Source: Ascaris suum
Taxonomy: Eukaryota > Nematoda > Chromadorea > Rhabditida > Ascarididae
Reading direction: 5' to 3'
Assembly (NCBI GenBank): GCA_013433145.1
Contig: CM024172.1
Location: 9,820,053-9,884,052 of the forward strand
DNA length: 64,000 nucleotides
Shown here: piece by piece, positions 12,661 through 26,800 of the stretch
How positions within the stretch are numbered: the stretch's first letter is position 1
How the letters are laid out: every line of letters begins with the position of its first letter
Notes under the pieces: model-generated
Seen by the model: only the letters and a program-made list of their open reading frames with translations
The model's database searches: none
Told to the model about the DNA's origin: nothing
Translations under genes and position numbers: made by a program

Positions 12661-13763
12661 CAACTATTGCATGCAATGATATTATTTGTTCATTAATCCT
12701 ACTATTTACAATTCACGTCATCAACTGTATTTCACGTGCGATGCAATAAAGCCGTTCTCTTGAACAATCAGCGGACGCCTTAAATCTTTTCGACATGTTT
12801 TACCGAAAGCGTTGAGAGAAAACTGGATAATTTGTGGTATGAAGAAGGAACATTTGCAAGTCAATCTTTCCTGGGAATTTTTGAAAAATATGTCTGCAAA
12901 TTTCTGCTGAATCCTTTAGGCGAATTTGCGGTATTTATAAAATGAAGGATTCAAAATGATAGATCCGACGATGACGATGCTTCTAAAATGGTTCTGCAAA
13001 TTAACTAAAATGCCTTCTTTCCACTCATGAATCGAACAAACATCCTGAAAGCGTCTCAGCCAACGGATACAACTCCATTATTTTGTAAGTTATACTTACA
13101 TAAAATCAACGAAAACTCCCCAACTAATCGCTGTTTTTTGTTTCAAGAAAAGATTACAACGCCATCAGCTAACAATTTCATGCTGTCACAGTATGTCTCT
13201 ATAACTTTTTTTTGAATATTTCACTCACTTATTTGTTCATAACTCAGTGCTGGTCAATATCTGAAATCTGCTACACACATGCGCACTTCATGGAAATGAA
13301 TAGTGAGAAGCCATGAATCGTGAGACCCGAATGATTACACCGACAGTCCAACTTCATTTATACAGATTTCACCTTTTGCTTTCCAATATCGGTGAGCAGG
13401 TAAATCTGCACAATAACGGTGCTAATGATTTTCAGATGAGAGGCATTGAGAAATTGGTTAACTTTCCTATGGATGGATATGCAATTCCCTTCTCTAAAAC
13501 TGAGTGGAGGGAATTTGCATAGTTTTGTTTACTTCCGGTGATAAGAGAGGTGTTCCTCAGCGGAATGTTCGATGAACTAATTTAACACGACAGATGTGAA
13601 ATAACCGTACAAAAATAATTATCGTAATGGATCACATATTGAAAACCGTCGTTTGCGGCGGAAAAAAAAAACCAATTCTGTTATGTGAAGGAAAAAAAGA
13701 GCCGCTGACACAGTATTAGTGGATATTTTCTTTCAATTTCTACAACATCAACTTCGATTTCTA

Positions 13764-13783
13764 TATAATAATAATAATAATAA
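13764..13783. repeat. Short (ATA)n microsatellite
   Basis: About six ATA/TAA units in an otherwise featureless stretch. Confidence 0.85.
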
Positions 13784-16700
13784 TCAAAATATCACGTTTA
13801 CAAGTTCTTGCCATATAATTTCATTAAAAAGTACTTTATAATGAATGAAATTTGAATATCGTAATTTAAGAGAATTATCCCATATTGTTTGGAATTCAAA
13901 AGAAATGCCCTTTTTTGGGCGGCGAAGATGACGCTAATCGATCGAGGTTGTATTCGATTATTTGGCAATTTATGGGATGGCAAAGAGTGTTCTATTTGGG
14001 AGCGTTTCGCGGTAAATCGCATTAAATTAGCGCCCTCATAATCGACAATTTTTCTTGTGGAGAAATTATTAGCTGACGTTATCGAATTGACAGCGTGGGA
14101 GTGCGTCTATTTGTATATTGCCCTCTGAAGAGTAGGCCCAATTGTGCCCGAAGTGTTGGCATTTTTTTAAGTTTATTTCAGAAGACAGCACAATAAATAA
14201 GAATGCGCATAAAACATCGGTAAAAGGTAACACTACTCTGCGTTATGTTCCCAATCCAGTAATCTTGGAGTGACGTTATCCATAGCACAGCATGAGACAA
14301 TGACTGATTTTATTACAGAAATCTAGTTCCACTTTAAGCAAAATTCAACCTGCCAAATTCCGATCCGGAATCGGATTTCTGGCATTGCAAAATTATTTTA
14401 CACTTTTGCGTAGCAGAAAATTTGCATTTCCTCCACACTAGAGGTTTCTGATACAAATCATAGCATAACTGCTTCAATGCTACCTACCTGTAAATATCAG
14501 AGAAACTCAACGAAAATGCAATATTACTTACGCAACGAACAGAAAGGCAAAATACTTACTTCGTAATCGAATGTTTCTTTGTGGCCTCAGACGCCAAAAT
14601 TTCGGACAGAATTTAGGATCGATGCAATAAATGCAATCAGTAACAATTAGTAGCAGAAATGCCGGAAAAGAAAAGCGCTTTTTGTGTGGACGCATGCAAA
14701 GCGAATAGCGCTAGAGCGTGTATGCGTTGCGGGTGCGACACGAAACGACAACGTGCTTTGCATGCGCGCTGTGAGGCGATGTTCTACCATTGGACTACAG
14801 CCTCCTGCGTGCACCCGATTGTCACACACCTGTACTACAGGTAGGTTGCTCTCCCCGACTGTCTTCTTTGACTCTTTCATTCTTTCTTCATATTTTCTGT
14901 CGTTTTTATTACTGAACCGAGAGTGATAGGTGACTTGATCAGACTATAAGCACCATCCAAATTCAATCATCCTTAGAGCATTTAAAAGGATCGCTATTAG
15001 TACAGGCAGCTAATTGTTTCTTATACCAACGCTATTCACAATCTATAAATAAAAACTTCATGCTCTGATTTACTAATCTCGCGCCGGCGGCACTCACAAT
15101 AATTCTGCAGCTTTCTTAATCCTCGTTGAAGCTATTTTTTTAGCGATAATATAGGCAGCTTCGTATTTCTAGGTGATCAATTTGTTTTCGAGAGAACGTT
15201 GTTGTTCTTTTCTTTAAATATATACCAAGTCTCCTCATTGATCGCCCTCTAAATGAATGCACTTCAAGATGAAATATGTGGTTCCTAATATCTTCACTGC
15301 TGCGATATCGAGATTTTGTCCGTGCTGAATTCTGAAATGAAAACTAGGTCTACTCTTAACAAGTGGTGGCATTTTTTAATTGTACGTATATTTCAGGTTG
15401 CACTGGAAATAGCTTTGTATGGCGTATGACAGTTTTTTTTTACTGTTTAATACCTCTTCTCAAATGGGATATACCTGAATATCGCTCACGTGCCATAGAA
15501 TATGAAACGCACTAACATTAAGCGATTTAAATAGAAAATTATATAAGGTAGAAATAACCTTAGTTTACGGTTGTAAATATTTTGAAGTATAAGCTCTCAG
15601 GTGTAAGTAAGCAACTAATAAATACAAATGATAGTATTCAAGAAAAGTTCAATGCGTCAATCTCGTTTGCTAATAATGCCAATATTATAGTGATGAGAAA
15701 ACAGATGTAATGTTTTCCGAATAATAAATCCACAGCCAACTTCATATTCCCCTAACACACTTAGTTGGCGCAATCATTCCTGCCCGAGGATTACAAGGAA
15801 CCTTAAGTTTAGTGGATAATTCAAAAAAATTACGAGTTCATACTATCAACACTTACTAAAGCAGCATTTTTTGATATTTTCCCGCTAGGAAGATATTCAA
15901 GAATGAAAATTCCTCACAACACATCGTTTACAATTCGATAAATGATGGGCAATAACTCGGCTAGCGCCGAAGATATAAACCTGAAGACTGAACTTGGTTG
16001 AGTCATTGTAAAAACCGAAAAGCTGTAAAAAAAAAATTCGATGACCATTCACCTGAGAGGAATTTTAGTTAAATGATCTTCCACCAAAAGATTTCGTTTT
16101 TCTCAGTGAGTCAACGGAGGCAAAACAAAAATCGCGCCCGTATCTTAAAATTTCCATGAGTCCAACCAATTGGCTGCTGCTCACGAACAGCTATTTCACA
16201 TTTTAAACGATTTGTAGCCGACCGAGTGAATAAGACAAACGAGGCGTTATTTCGATGGTTTTTGAGTATTGGCGCAGCTGGCTGCATCAATGAACGGAGT
16301 TCGTAAAATGTAGATGTGGCAGTTTCGGTTGGCACGCTCTTATACTTACTTAAATTTTACAGCAGATTTATCCTTCGATCAAATTTCCTTGTTAATTTCG
16401 AGTGTTTTAACAAAAGGATATCAATATAATAAATTCGAAATAAATACACAAATAATTTCTGCAAGAAATATTTTAATTGAAACCATTACAAAATTGAGCT
16501 AGACGAGATCTCTACCAATTCGCCCACCGCATCAACCGCTATTGCACACTTTCAACAGATATTTGCGAACTCCCTCTACAAAAACATGCTCTAGCAATGT
16601 CCTGTCTACACGCATTTCCGTATACTTGTGTTTCTGCGTTCCTATATCTGCAGCTTGGGAACCAATGAACCTAAAGTCGAGAAATGTGACGGTCGACGAT

Positions 16701-19700
16701 TTCGTCGATCCATCGACTTCAAAAAGACATAAACATATCGAACGGTGCCGAAAAATTTGCATGCACTTTACGCAGTTGGCTGATTTCTAATGTACCCTGA
16801 TCGGATCACAAAAAAAAACAAACTTTCTGGCTGATTTTTACGGATGATCAATAAAAATCTACAGCAACATTGCGTGCTTTTTTACTCTTTTGGTTCCCTA
16901 TGAAAAAGGTCAGTCAGATGTTTCCGTCGGGATGGAAAAGCGTGTCAAACTCCTCCGATACGCTTCTTAATTATTTTTCAACTGCACCGGTTGTGAATGC
17001 GAACTCAATCGGTGTAAAATGTGCGCAAATGCATGCAGATTTTTACACACACTGAATGTCTATAACTCCGATCGAATCTGATCAGTCAATTTCTGCATTG
17101 ACAGAGGTCATCCTCCTATCATTTAGGTCTTCAATAGTCGTCGCATTGAAACTTTTCACTATACGACTCCGACATAATAAAAGCATATTAAATGAAGATC
17201 GATTTTAGAAATATTTCGTTTAGAGAGCGATTTTATCTCATATTATTGGATACCTCACAGTAAACAACGTTAATCCTCCACTAACGCATTTTGAGATCCC
17301 ATTTGATGAAATTATCGAAAATTTGCTACGAAAACTCAGAAAAATCCAATCGATTTGGCATATTCTCAAGAGATTTTATTTTTCAAATTGTTCACATAAA
17401 AATCTCATAAAAATGTCCTCAGAAAATATGTAAAAGCAACAAAAGTACCGCCATATCATCTATGATATTTCTCTTCTTCAACAAAAATCAAAAAATAAAT
17501 TTCTTGGGGATTTCTACACAAGGTAATACACATCAACTTTCCATAGTAAAAGAAGCAACAAAAATACATTAGAAGAGAGGTGGCAAATGGATGAAATTGA
17601 GTGGGTGAGAACAGGGAGAGGGGGGAAGGATGGGGAAGAGGACGAGAAAGAGATGCTAATGAATAAATGCGAACAAGTGTCAGTTGGTCGGGAACGATTC
17701 GAGGTGTGGCTGTGGGTGAAGAGAAGTATAGCCTGAGGTAGCACGTGCACAATGAACGCATAGCACACAAACTTTCTTATCATATAAGTATGCCTCACAA
17801 CACAACACTCTCTTCAGTCTTAATGCTGCTCCTTTCCTACTTCCTTACATTTCATTATTTTTTTCCTCATTAGAGAGGAGTTCTTCATCGTCGTAACTTC
17901 CTGTAGTTCATTTTCTTCACCAATACTTCAAATCATCTCCACTGCTAAATTAGACAGTCTTCTTCTCCAATAAAGTTAGCATTCGTGTGTCCACTCATAT
18001 GTTGCGTACGGTTGGCGATTTTAAAGACAATTCGCTTAGTCACTAATAAAACGCAAATTATGAGTCGATGAAAAGTTTAGTGCTCTGTTCACGAGGCGAT
18101 TCAAAGTAAGGATGCATTTGGAAAACTCCATTAACTATAGCGTATTGCGGTGCTCATGAAGTATTGCAAAATTGAAGTTCTTGCGATGTTTGGATGAAAT
18201 TATTTAATTCCACTATGGACTCAACGGCTCAACGGTTCATTCCCTTTATTTAGCGATATATGTTTATATGAACTTTCATTCAAATATATTTTTTGATGTC
18301 GTCTTAAAGGAAATTGCATGAGATGTGTTGTGTATTATAAAAATCCTTAAACGATGTTCACCGGAAATGATTACGGCAATCTGAATGTACGACGAAAGAC
18401 CTCTATTCATATAGTCAATTATATTTCGAAACTGGAGGCCTATTTAAATACAGAGCGTCGGGTTTCTATTTGTTAGGCATCCCATTCGAACCAAGAAATA
18501 AAATAAACTTTAAACTTTGGCGTGTTACCTTATAAATGAATACGAAACTATCTAATACTGATATTTCCTCGCCAAGCAATTTAAAAATTTGCATAAAGTT
18601 TTCTTCGAATAAGCGCTTTTATATCCGACTTCCTTACACCCTAACAGCCCTATATATAGTCGTCGGCTAGTTTATTCGCATCACGCTCCACACAAAAAAA
18701 AGCTAAATTATATGCAAGTGGATGCATTCCACTTTGAACTTTGTAATTTCCTGGATTTAATTACTTTTAATTACTATATAATGCATATACCCGAAGGAGT
18801 GCATTTCTGTACATCTTATATCACCTAAATCAGAATATAGACGGCTTTTAAAAAATTAAGCTTCACCATTTCTGTCGAAACTAGTTTCTCTGGTCCACTT
18901 TCTTACGAAGTCGTGCTCTTATAGTAAATACTACTAGTTCAATATAACGATAGTGGTTGTGGTTGTTGATAGTATCTCTTAAAGATGAATTTTTTTTTTT
19001 CAGAGGAATTCAAATGATAAAACAACCTTATTTGGCAAAGAATAGACGATGATTAGTGAGTGGATTTTGCTTTCCTTTCATGCAGCATTCATCATTTCTA
19101 TGGAATTATTCTATGCATAAAGGAAGCAAAATGAGAGAGGAAGAGAGTATAGCATAATTTTTGCAATTATAAACAAGCAAAGGAATAAGTTCTCAATTGA
19201 CGAATCTATTTTCGACAATTATTGAAAAAGAAAATGAATTATATTTCAACAAAACGATTCCAAAAAAATTATTCCATTCGGCGGAAGAAATTTCTTTCTT
19301 TTTCACTTTACGTTCAAAAATGTTATTTTCATCTTTACTTTCTCCATCGAAATTCCACAAAATTCCCTCTTGAAAAGCGAAACAAAAACTTTTTTACTGA
19401 AATTTTTTAGCAATTCAAAAACCGAATGAATAAAATTGCCAATCAAATATCAATGGAAATTTGATGATATCTAACGTAAATTATATCCTCTTCACTGTTT
19501 TTATAATGAAATAAATAAGGAAGAGAATTTGCAGCGAGCGAACGCATATTTAGGGAATTATGAGAAATTTTATAGGCGTAATGAAAGAAAAAATCCGATA
19601 TCAAAAAACTGCAAGAGAGAGATCAACTTCAAAGATAGCGATAATATGAAAGAAGAACTTAAACGATGTAGACTTTTAGTTCAATTCAGCGAATTCAGAC

Positions 19701-21810
19701 ATCTATTAGTTAAACTCTACTTGTAGCACAACGAACCTATAATATTATAATTTACGAGCAGCAGTACCATTCTTCATACTATAAAAGATAACAGTGCGTC
19801 CACTTCTGTCGATTTCGAAAAAGATACAGGTGGATTCCGAAACAAATATACTAGCGACAAAGCGAGCACGCCTTACGCGATACAAGGGGGGACATTTTAC
19901 GCATCTAAATATTATCTCAAATAGTAGATGATCAAACTCAGGATCAACATTGATAAGAAATACGATGATTATCATTGATAAACGGATCATTGATGAATGC
20001 ATATATCTTACTAAATGACCATAAGGAGCTAAAAGAGAATAAAATCCACAAGGCTTTCTCACTCTGATCATTGGAAGCGTTGCGAGATTATTTATTATGC
20101 ACTTCATGCATTTATGTAATAGCACATACTAATTAATCCATGAATATTTACCTAAATATTACATAAAATATAAGCTAGAAAAAAAAATAAGAGAGACGAA
20201 TGCAACTGGTGGAAGCAGGTGCTGGAGAAAGAGCGCCTTAGATGTACGGTTGACGATTGCAGTAACGACACTTCGGTTTGTGTACAAAGTTTTTCGAATA
20301 GCAAGAAAGCAACAAGAATTTCCCATCACAATAAACGTCCAGCTCATCGTTACAAACCTGATTGCAGTCAAGAAAACTAAAGCATTTAATCCTCTCTGTT
20401 TCATAAATAAATGGCCTGAGAGATAACCAGCTAACATCTGCCGGCAAGTTCTTTCAACTGCGATAGACGACTTTCTGTTTTATTTTATTTCGACATCCCA
20501 AAATGGGAATAAATAGAAACGTGTCTCAGCATAAAATACAGAAGCATTAAAGCAAAAATGAGCAAACGTTCGTAAAGCTACAATTCGAGTGAATAGGCAT
20601 ATAATAAAAATTGCTTATTGGTCGACGAAGAAACACCACAAAAACATTAATACAAAAAGTGAAAAGAGACATATGACCAACTCTCGTAAATGAGCGTTTT
20701 GGTCTGAGAAAATACAGAAACTTGTGCTTAATACTTTTTAGCACAAAGTTACTTCTTATACAATGTGAATAGTAAATAAACTTTTAGAATTTTCTAGCAT
20801 AAAATCACATCAATTGGCAGTCCGAAAGAATCGCCCACCTTATCGACATCACTTCTCTATGCAAAAAATTTTTCCCACTTCTTCCGGTCTTTCTAACTGA
20901 AGTGGAATAAAATTGGTGGGAAAACACGCCAAGGTGTTTGCATAACTTGCGCTTTTTTGCAAATCCCTCTGTTGAAATATCTGACTGCACCAATATTCAA
21001 AGAAAAAAAAAAAACAACAATGAAATAATTCTCCATATATTTTTTTCTTATGCAATTGATGAACTTACAAATTAGCGATCAGAAGTTCACTTTTAGTGTG
21101 CACTCAATCGATCGTAGAAAAATATTCTCGCATGCGTTGCGACGTTTTTAACTGTCACTAATTAGTGTTGAAGATGGTCAATGAGGAGGAAATCAAGTTT
21201 GGACGGCAAACTATCAGTACAAATAAGAGAACAAAATAGAGATGCGCTACCAGATAAAAGACTATGTAAATAAAAATTCGTCGTTAAGTAGGCATTCAGA
21301 AAAATGACTAAAGAGACCACAATATCTGCAAATGTTCCGCAAAACAAAAAAAGAAAAGAAAAAATGCTGGAAAATAAAAGAAAATAAGCATAACCTCAAC
21401 ACCTCTTTGAAGCCACCTTTCGGTATACACTGAACGAAGACTGAAAAGATGGCCAAGAATGCTCACCAAACAAGCAAAATTACGTGAAATGTGTTTGAAA
21501 AAAATTCAAATTTCAGCGGTTATATCAGTGAAAACCTCAGGTAAAGCCTAAATGAATATTAAATATTGAGTAAAGGGCACGACTAGTCGGCATGCGATGT
21601 GCGCACATAAGAATGCGGTCATTGATGCAGAATGTTGAACAACGACCGGAAGAGTGCGTTCACTTACAAGCTCGTTCACTTGTTTTCTCACAACGTTTGA
21701 CCTCAGAAAACCTTTAACAATATAACAAAGTGGACTGCTCCAACGCCAACGCTTACAACGAGCTTTTCCATAAGCGTAGACAGATCCTGAAAATAGGCGA
21801 GGAGGGTGAT

Positions 21811-21828
21811 GGGGGGGGGGGGGGGGGG
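21811..21828. repeat. G18 homopolymer
   Basis: Eighteen consecutive G residues. The length in the assembly may not be exact. Confidence 0.9.
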
Positions 21829-22162
21829 AATGCGAGAAAGGTGGAGAGCATTTCATATATTCTCATTATCTTTTAAAAGTACGTAGAAGAGTGCATCTCT
21901 TAAATTGAACTGAAAGTTCTCATGAATAATTTCAATGAAGCAATGATTATTTCTACTATGATTGAAAAACGATGTGGAAAATAAATTTATTCGTTACACA
22001 AAAAAAAGCAAAGAGATATGAAATACAAACGCAATCGATGCGCCTTATAGCTGTCTCTTAAACTCGAAAAATATGTGAAGATATTTCTTAAAAAGTATAT
22101 GAATAGGATTTCCCCATTCAGAAATTAGTTACTCATAACGGAAGTCTGAGATGACAAGATTT

Positions 22163-22194
22163 CCCCCCCCCCCCTCTTCGCCCACCCCCCCCCC
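22163..22194. repeat. Two C homopolymers (C12 and C10)
   Basis: C12 at 22163-22174 and C10 at 22185-22194, separated by TCTTCGCCCA. Only about 350 bp from the G18 run. Confidence 0.9.
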
Positions 22195-22794
22195 AAAGAC
22201 AATGAAAAGAGCAGGAAATGATGATGAATTCAATACAAAAATCGACAACCAATTGAAATTTCGGCTGGAAAGTAAATTTCATAGCTGTGGCAAACCGGAA
22301 ATAAGTTAGCGGTACACCAAGTAAGAAGTCAAACCGTGGCAATAGCATTGCTCGTCGTCGGCCTCCCCCTCTCTCTCCTTTCCTTAATTTTCTTTCAATA
22401 TTTGCATCACTTCGAAGAAATCAGCACACCCGAATAAATAAGCAGCTGCCACTTTGCGGAGCTTTAGCGTATAAGCAACATTTCCGGGAAAAAAAAAACA
22501 AACACAACCCCACCAATAAAATACAATGATGACCTCATACACATCAGAAAATACTCTAATAATAGTAATGAAAACTTTCCATCTTTCCTTTCATATGTGC
22601 TGCTGTGGAACAAATCGCCCTAAAACCTTAACATCTAGCTTTAAGAAGTCTTTCATTACAGTAAAACACAAATCAATAGAACTATGGAAGATGTACTCAT
22701 TGCGAAATATATTGCAGCTGTCTAATGTTTCGTTGTATGCAAACCGCTAAAACCTCTGGATCAATCCATGTTTGCTTCAGTTTAGCCAAAAAGA

Positions 22795-22808
22795 GGGGGG
22801 GGGGGGGG
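22795..22808. repeat. G14 homopolymer
   Basis: Fourteen consecutive G residues following AAAGA. Confidence 0.9.
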
Positions 22809-23279
22809 AGAGAATGCAAAGGAGAGCGGTGGGAGCAGAGAGATGAGTGCTAGCAGTGCAAATCACTGCATTGACTCTAGAACTGGAAAAGATCCACTCG
22901 CTCTTTTAATGGTAAGTGCACTAAATTGCGCATAGCTAAAGGCCATCTCGCGGTGTTTGACCGATAGAATGATAGACAGCGAGAATTAACCCGATCACTC
23001 CTAAGCATTTTCACTTTGAGGTATATTCCGCAGAAATTCCGCTGAAACATTGTTTGTCAATCGCAGAATGAGCACAGAGAGGCTTTTAAATCACGAATTT
23101 CTTCTAGATTCCGATATAACTTCCGTATATGTGATTATTGCTAGAGACGAATCAGTGTTGCCAAATATATACTTTTTCAAGCGCATACAAAATCAGTAGC
23201 TTTATTTGTAATATACGCAAATACCAAAGGGACATTTTTAATCCTGTGAGGGTTTTTTTTTTTTGAAGACTTGTGGAAG

Positions 23280-23870
23280 TATTTACAAGGAGCAATTTAT
23301 TCGGAATCCTAAAGATATTGTGTTGAAGTTTTGCTAGAAGCTGCGCAAGTTGCGAACACTATTCTCCGTGCCTTGTAATAAGATTGTGAAGAAGATTATC
23401 GAAAGCTTTCGTTGCTTAGTGTCATCTTATTTGGAATACTGTATTCAACGTTGATTGTCATCTGTGAAAGAAGATATCAAGATAGTTCAAAAGTGCTTCA
23501 CTAAGGCGGTTTTTTGAATTCAAGGATCACTCCAGCCCAATTATGAGCAGTAGGTTCTTATTTTTGAATTAAAACTTATGTGATATCGTAGGATTCAGTT
23601 CGATTTACATTCATATTTTATGGTCGGCGAAGATTTTCCTGGCGTTCCGTTCGAGCGTATTTTCTCTTTTACAAAGTACACACTAGGCGCGATGTTGCTC
23701 CCCTTCAGAGTGGAAATCAACTAGCGATTCGAATTGATATGCTTAATGTGTTTGCTTTCTGCACAATTCGTTGCCGCATCATGTGGCCGTGGTCGGGAAA
23801 TTGCCGTATTTTAAGCGGTGCTTCAACCACTACAATCTGGCTGTAGTATTCGTTACTTAGTGGTTGCAAC
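23280..23870 (+). mobile_element. Decayed CR1-like LINE, C-terminal reverse transcriptase region
   Basis: Frame-shifted matches to the region after the catalytic box are visible. ANTILRAL (about 23,355) and SYLEYCIQ resemble the 'VRP.LEYCS.VW' motif. KEDIKIVQKCFTKAVF resembles 'K.DI..IE..QR.FTK', followed by EYRRIQFDL-like and FSFTKYTLGAMLL blocks. Near 23,765-23,850 SLPHHVAVVGKLPYFKRCF matches the usual LINE end 'LWNSLP..VV.A.S...FK'. It is the complementary part of the element type at 10.7 kb but a separate copy. Confidence 0.65.
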
Positions 23871-26800
23871 TGTAACTTTACCTACCTTACTTTTGCAAAT
23901 TCATGTCTGTATTCCCGCATTTCTCCATTCTTCATGGTCCCTGCTATTCTTTTTTTTCTATTTTGGACTTTCAATGCATAGATGCATGCCCAGTTTATGG
24001 TTACAGATGTTCTTGCCCTTGCATGTTTACTTTATCGGGCGAGTGCTCCATGCTTTCTTTACTGCAAAATAAAACTGTTTTTGCTTTAAAAGCGATTAGT
24101 GGAAATTTGCCAGCAATAAGTTCAACCATCCCCATTTTTGTAAACCACTGTGGGGATTCATTTCCGCCTCAGAGAGCAATAAACAGTTCCCTCTCATGCA
24201 TTACTCATAATGGTCAGCTGACAGAAATACTCAGATTAGAGCATTGAGCTGCTTTCCTGATGAATGTATCCGCCAAGTGGGCGAATACAACTATAGAAGG
24301 TCAATTCTGAACAGAGAAGTGACGATTAAACAAAATGCATGTAATCAGAACAAGTCATGCACATTACAAGCATAATCGTCATTGGCATACCAATGCATAT
24401 TTTAATTGCGTCATAAATGACGGAACCAGGTCGAATAGTCGTTAGTCTCATTTCCTATACTATACACACCGATAACAATAGGAAGGATGTTTTAATTTCA
24501 GCGACGCTAATTAAGACACGCTTGTTAGACGCTGTAGTGGGTCATGTGTGATTTCGTAAACGTTTATTCCTTTTAGTGAATCTTTCAGCTCATTGAGTCG
24601 TTATCAGGTAATTCTAAAAGAGTATATAATGTGCAATATAGAAACATTTCCGTCACATCATTACACGAAAATGCAACCGACGTTCAGCAAAGATAACGCA
24701 ACGATGAAGCAAAGGAGAGCACGAATAGGACAGGAATAAAGCAGTGTCTGTAATTCAATAAGAAAACAAACACATCCCATAACATCCATCCATGAGTGGA
24801 CACAGAGTGTGCAGTTGCCTCCCTCGTCTTGCGGAGTGGTGCGTCTTAATCTCTTCGACTTTAGGTGAATGCCTTTTTGCAGTGAGTGCTATATCGGTGG
24901 AAAAGCGTGCTGTCTTTAAAAGCTATACAAGAGCGCACGCTTGCTATGTTCTGCAACCCTCCTTAACCCCCTCTCTTCTCGCATCCAGCACCGTTGCGCA
25001 TCAATAACCCCTTAGCTAAGCACGATTTTCAAACACATAAATGCTGTGAATACAAATCAAGGCCACCACTGGGACATGAGGTCGTGATAGACTAATCAGC
25101 TAGATACAGGACGCACGTCTTCATGCTCTTCGCCCACTCTAGAATGGTTATTGTGAGATAGATTCATTGCAACGCCTCTTTTCTTAGCAATTATGACACT
25201 ATTTTATGGCTGCCTTCCTTTGATTCATCGTTGCGTTATCGTTACTCATCGTTGATTGCGTTTTCTTGTAACGATGTGATGGAAACATTCCTATGTTGTT
25301 CTTTTTTTGCTTGATAACGATTCAATGAGCCCAAAGATCGGTTAAAAAGAATAATGCTTAATGCAATCATATACGAGACACTGCAAGGTCTGAGCAATAT
25401 TCTTTAATCAACAATGTCGACTATCACGCGTCTGCAAATCAAAACAGCGACTAGCTAGATTTGAAATTCAGCTCATCTGTACTCTTCTGGAAAACCTGAT
25501 CCGAGAACAACACGGCACCACCAGTTTCTATTTTTTATGTCAACTGTGGAACACAAACTCGGCATTTTGGAAGAGAGCACATTTCGATAGTGATATACTC
25601 GAAGAGAGGCATAAGGCAAACATGTGGCATGTTAACTTCATATAAACGAAAAACGAATTCTTGCTGGTCGAATTCAATTAGCGATTTCTTGCACTGAATT
25701 TGGCTGCAGGCTTTTAGTCGCAAAATGAAGTAACGGAAATTACCCACCGCTGGACAATTTGCATTCTCAGCAATTGAGTCATTCATTTCACAACCAAAAT
25801 CAGCGACCTCTTTTTTGGGTTGAGTCCATTATGGCTAGAAACAACATTGTATGTGAGGAAGGAGTAGAGACCCGGTGGCCAACTGTATCTAGTCATCTCA
25901 AACTTCCTCCTCCCTCCCCCTCCCCCTGCCACCCCACACTCCACCACACCCTTCTCCAACACACGTTGATTCTATGACGGTCATACTCAGCCTTGGCGAG
26001 AACAATTTTATACGATCCTGGATGCTAATCAGAGAGTTCTTAGAACGATTGATCACTACAAACTGATTTCTGTTTTCGTCGCAGTTTTCAAAATTAGCTT
26101 ACAACGAAATTCCTCCAGTCTAAATGGAATGCTGTATTGCCTGAAATTACTGGTCCCTATCTCGTGAATATTGATGCAATCAATATTCCGGTCATTTATA
26201 TGGAACGTTTGGGAAGCGTTATGCCCATAACGAGAGTGAAAGCGTTTCATTTTATTTTGCAATATGCGTGAATAAAATAAACATCCATCATATGAGGGAA
26301 ACGTTTGCCGAATAGACACAAACGAGCGACTCGTTTACCGTGTTACGTATACGAATAAAATAAACATGAGATTGACTGCTCGATGCACACTTTGTAGAAA
26401 TGCTAATAACACGAACAACTTCAAATAGACGTGGACGTATTGCAGGTAAGCACAAAAGAAGAAATGAAAATAATTCGCCCTTTAAAAGCACATCGTCATC
26501 CATTTTAGAGCTTTTCTTTCAACGATCTTTTCTTCAAACAACCTTCATTGCTTCTTTCATTTCGATCTGTCTTTCTCTTTCTCATTCTATCCTTTATTTC
26601 GTTTTCTCTCGTCGAAGCATTTTTGCATTCGCCATTTCTCACTTTTCTGGCTTTAAAAAAAAGGTTTTTTTAACCCAAAAAATACCTCTCACATATCGTT
26701 GCCTCCAGTCATTTTTTTTTTTTTTTTGCTTCATTGCTGAGCAAACAGCTACAGAAATATTAGTCAGTATGATCATTTCACGAAAATTTCCATGAGGATA

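Larger units (their letters stand above)
11561..23279. other. Intergenic or intronic sequence, no gene recognised
   Basis: Apart from the GC-rich block at about 12.2-12.7 kb, short microsatellites and homopolymer runs, I see no domain or convincing exon. The open frames are short, rich in Phe/Ser/Lys and without family motifs. Confidence 0.6.

Noticed and set aside
14690..14820. tRNA-like sequence on the minus strand (TAGTCCAATGGTAGAACA resembles an A box)
   Set aside because: No B box (GGTTCGANNCC-like) at the right distance and no pairing acceptor stem, so it is not a tRNA gene. At most it is a distant relic.
19745..20125. 126-codon minus-strand frame
   Set aside because: Hydrophobic and Cys-rich chance composition in AT-rich DNA, with no motif or splice support.
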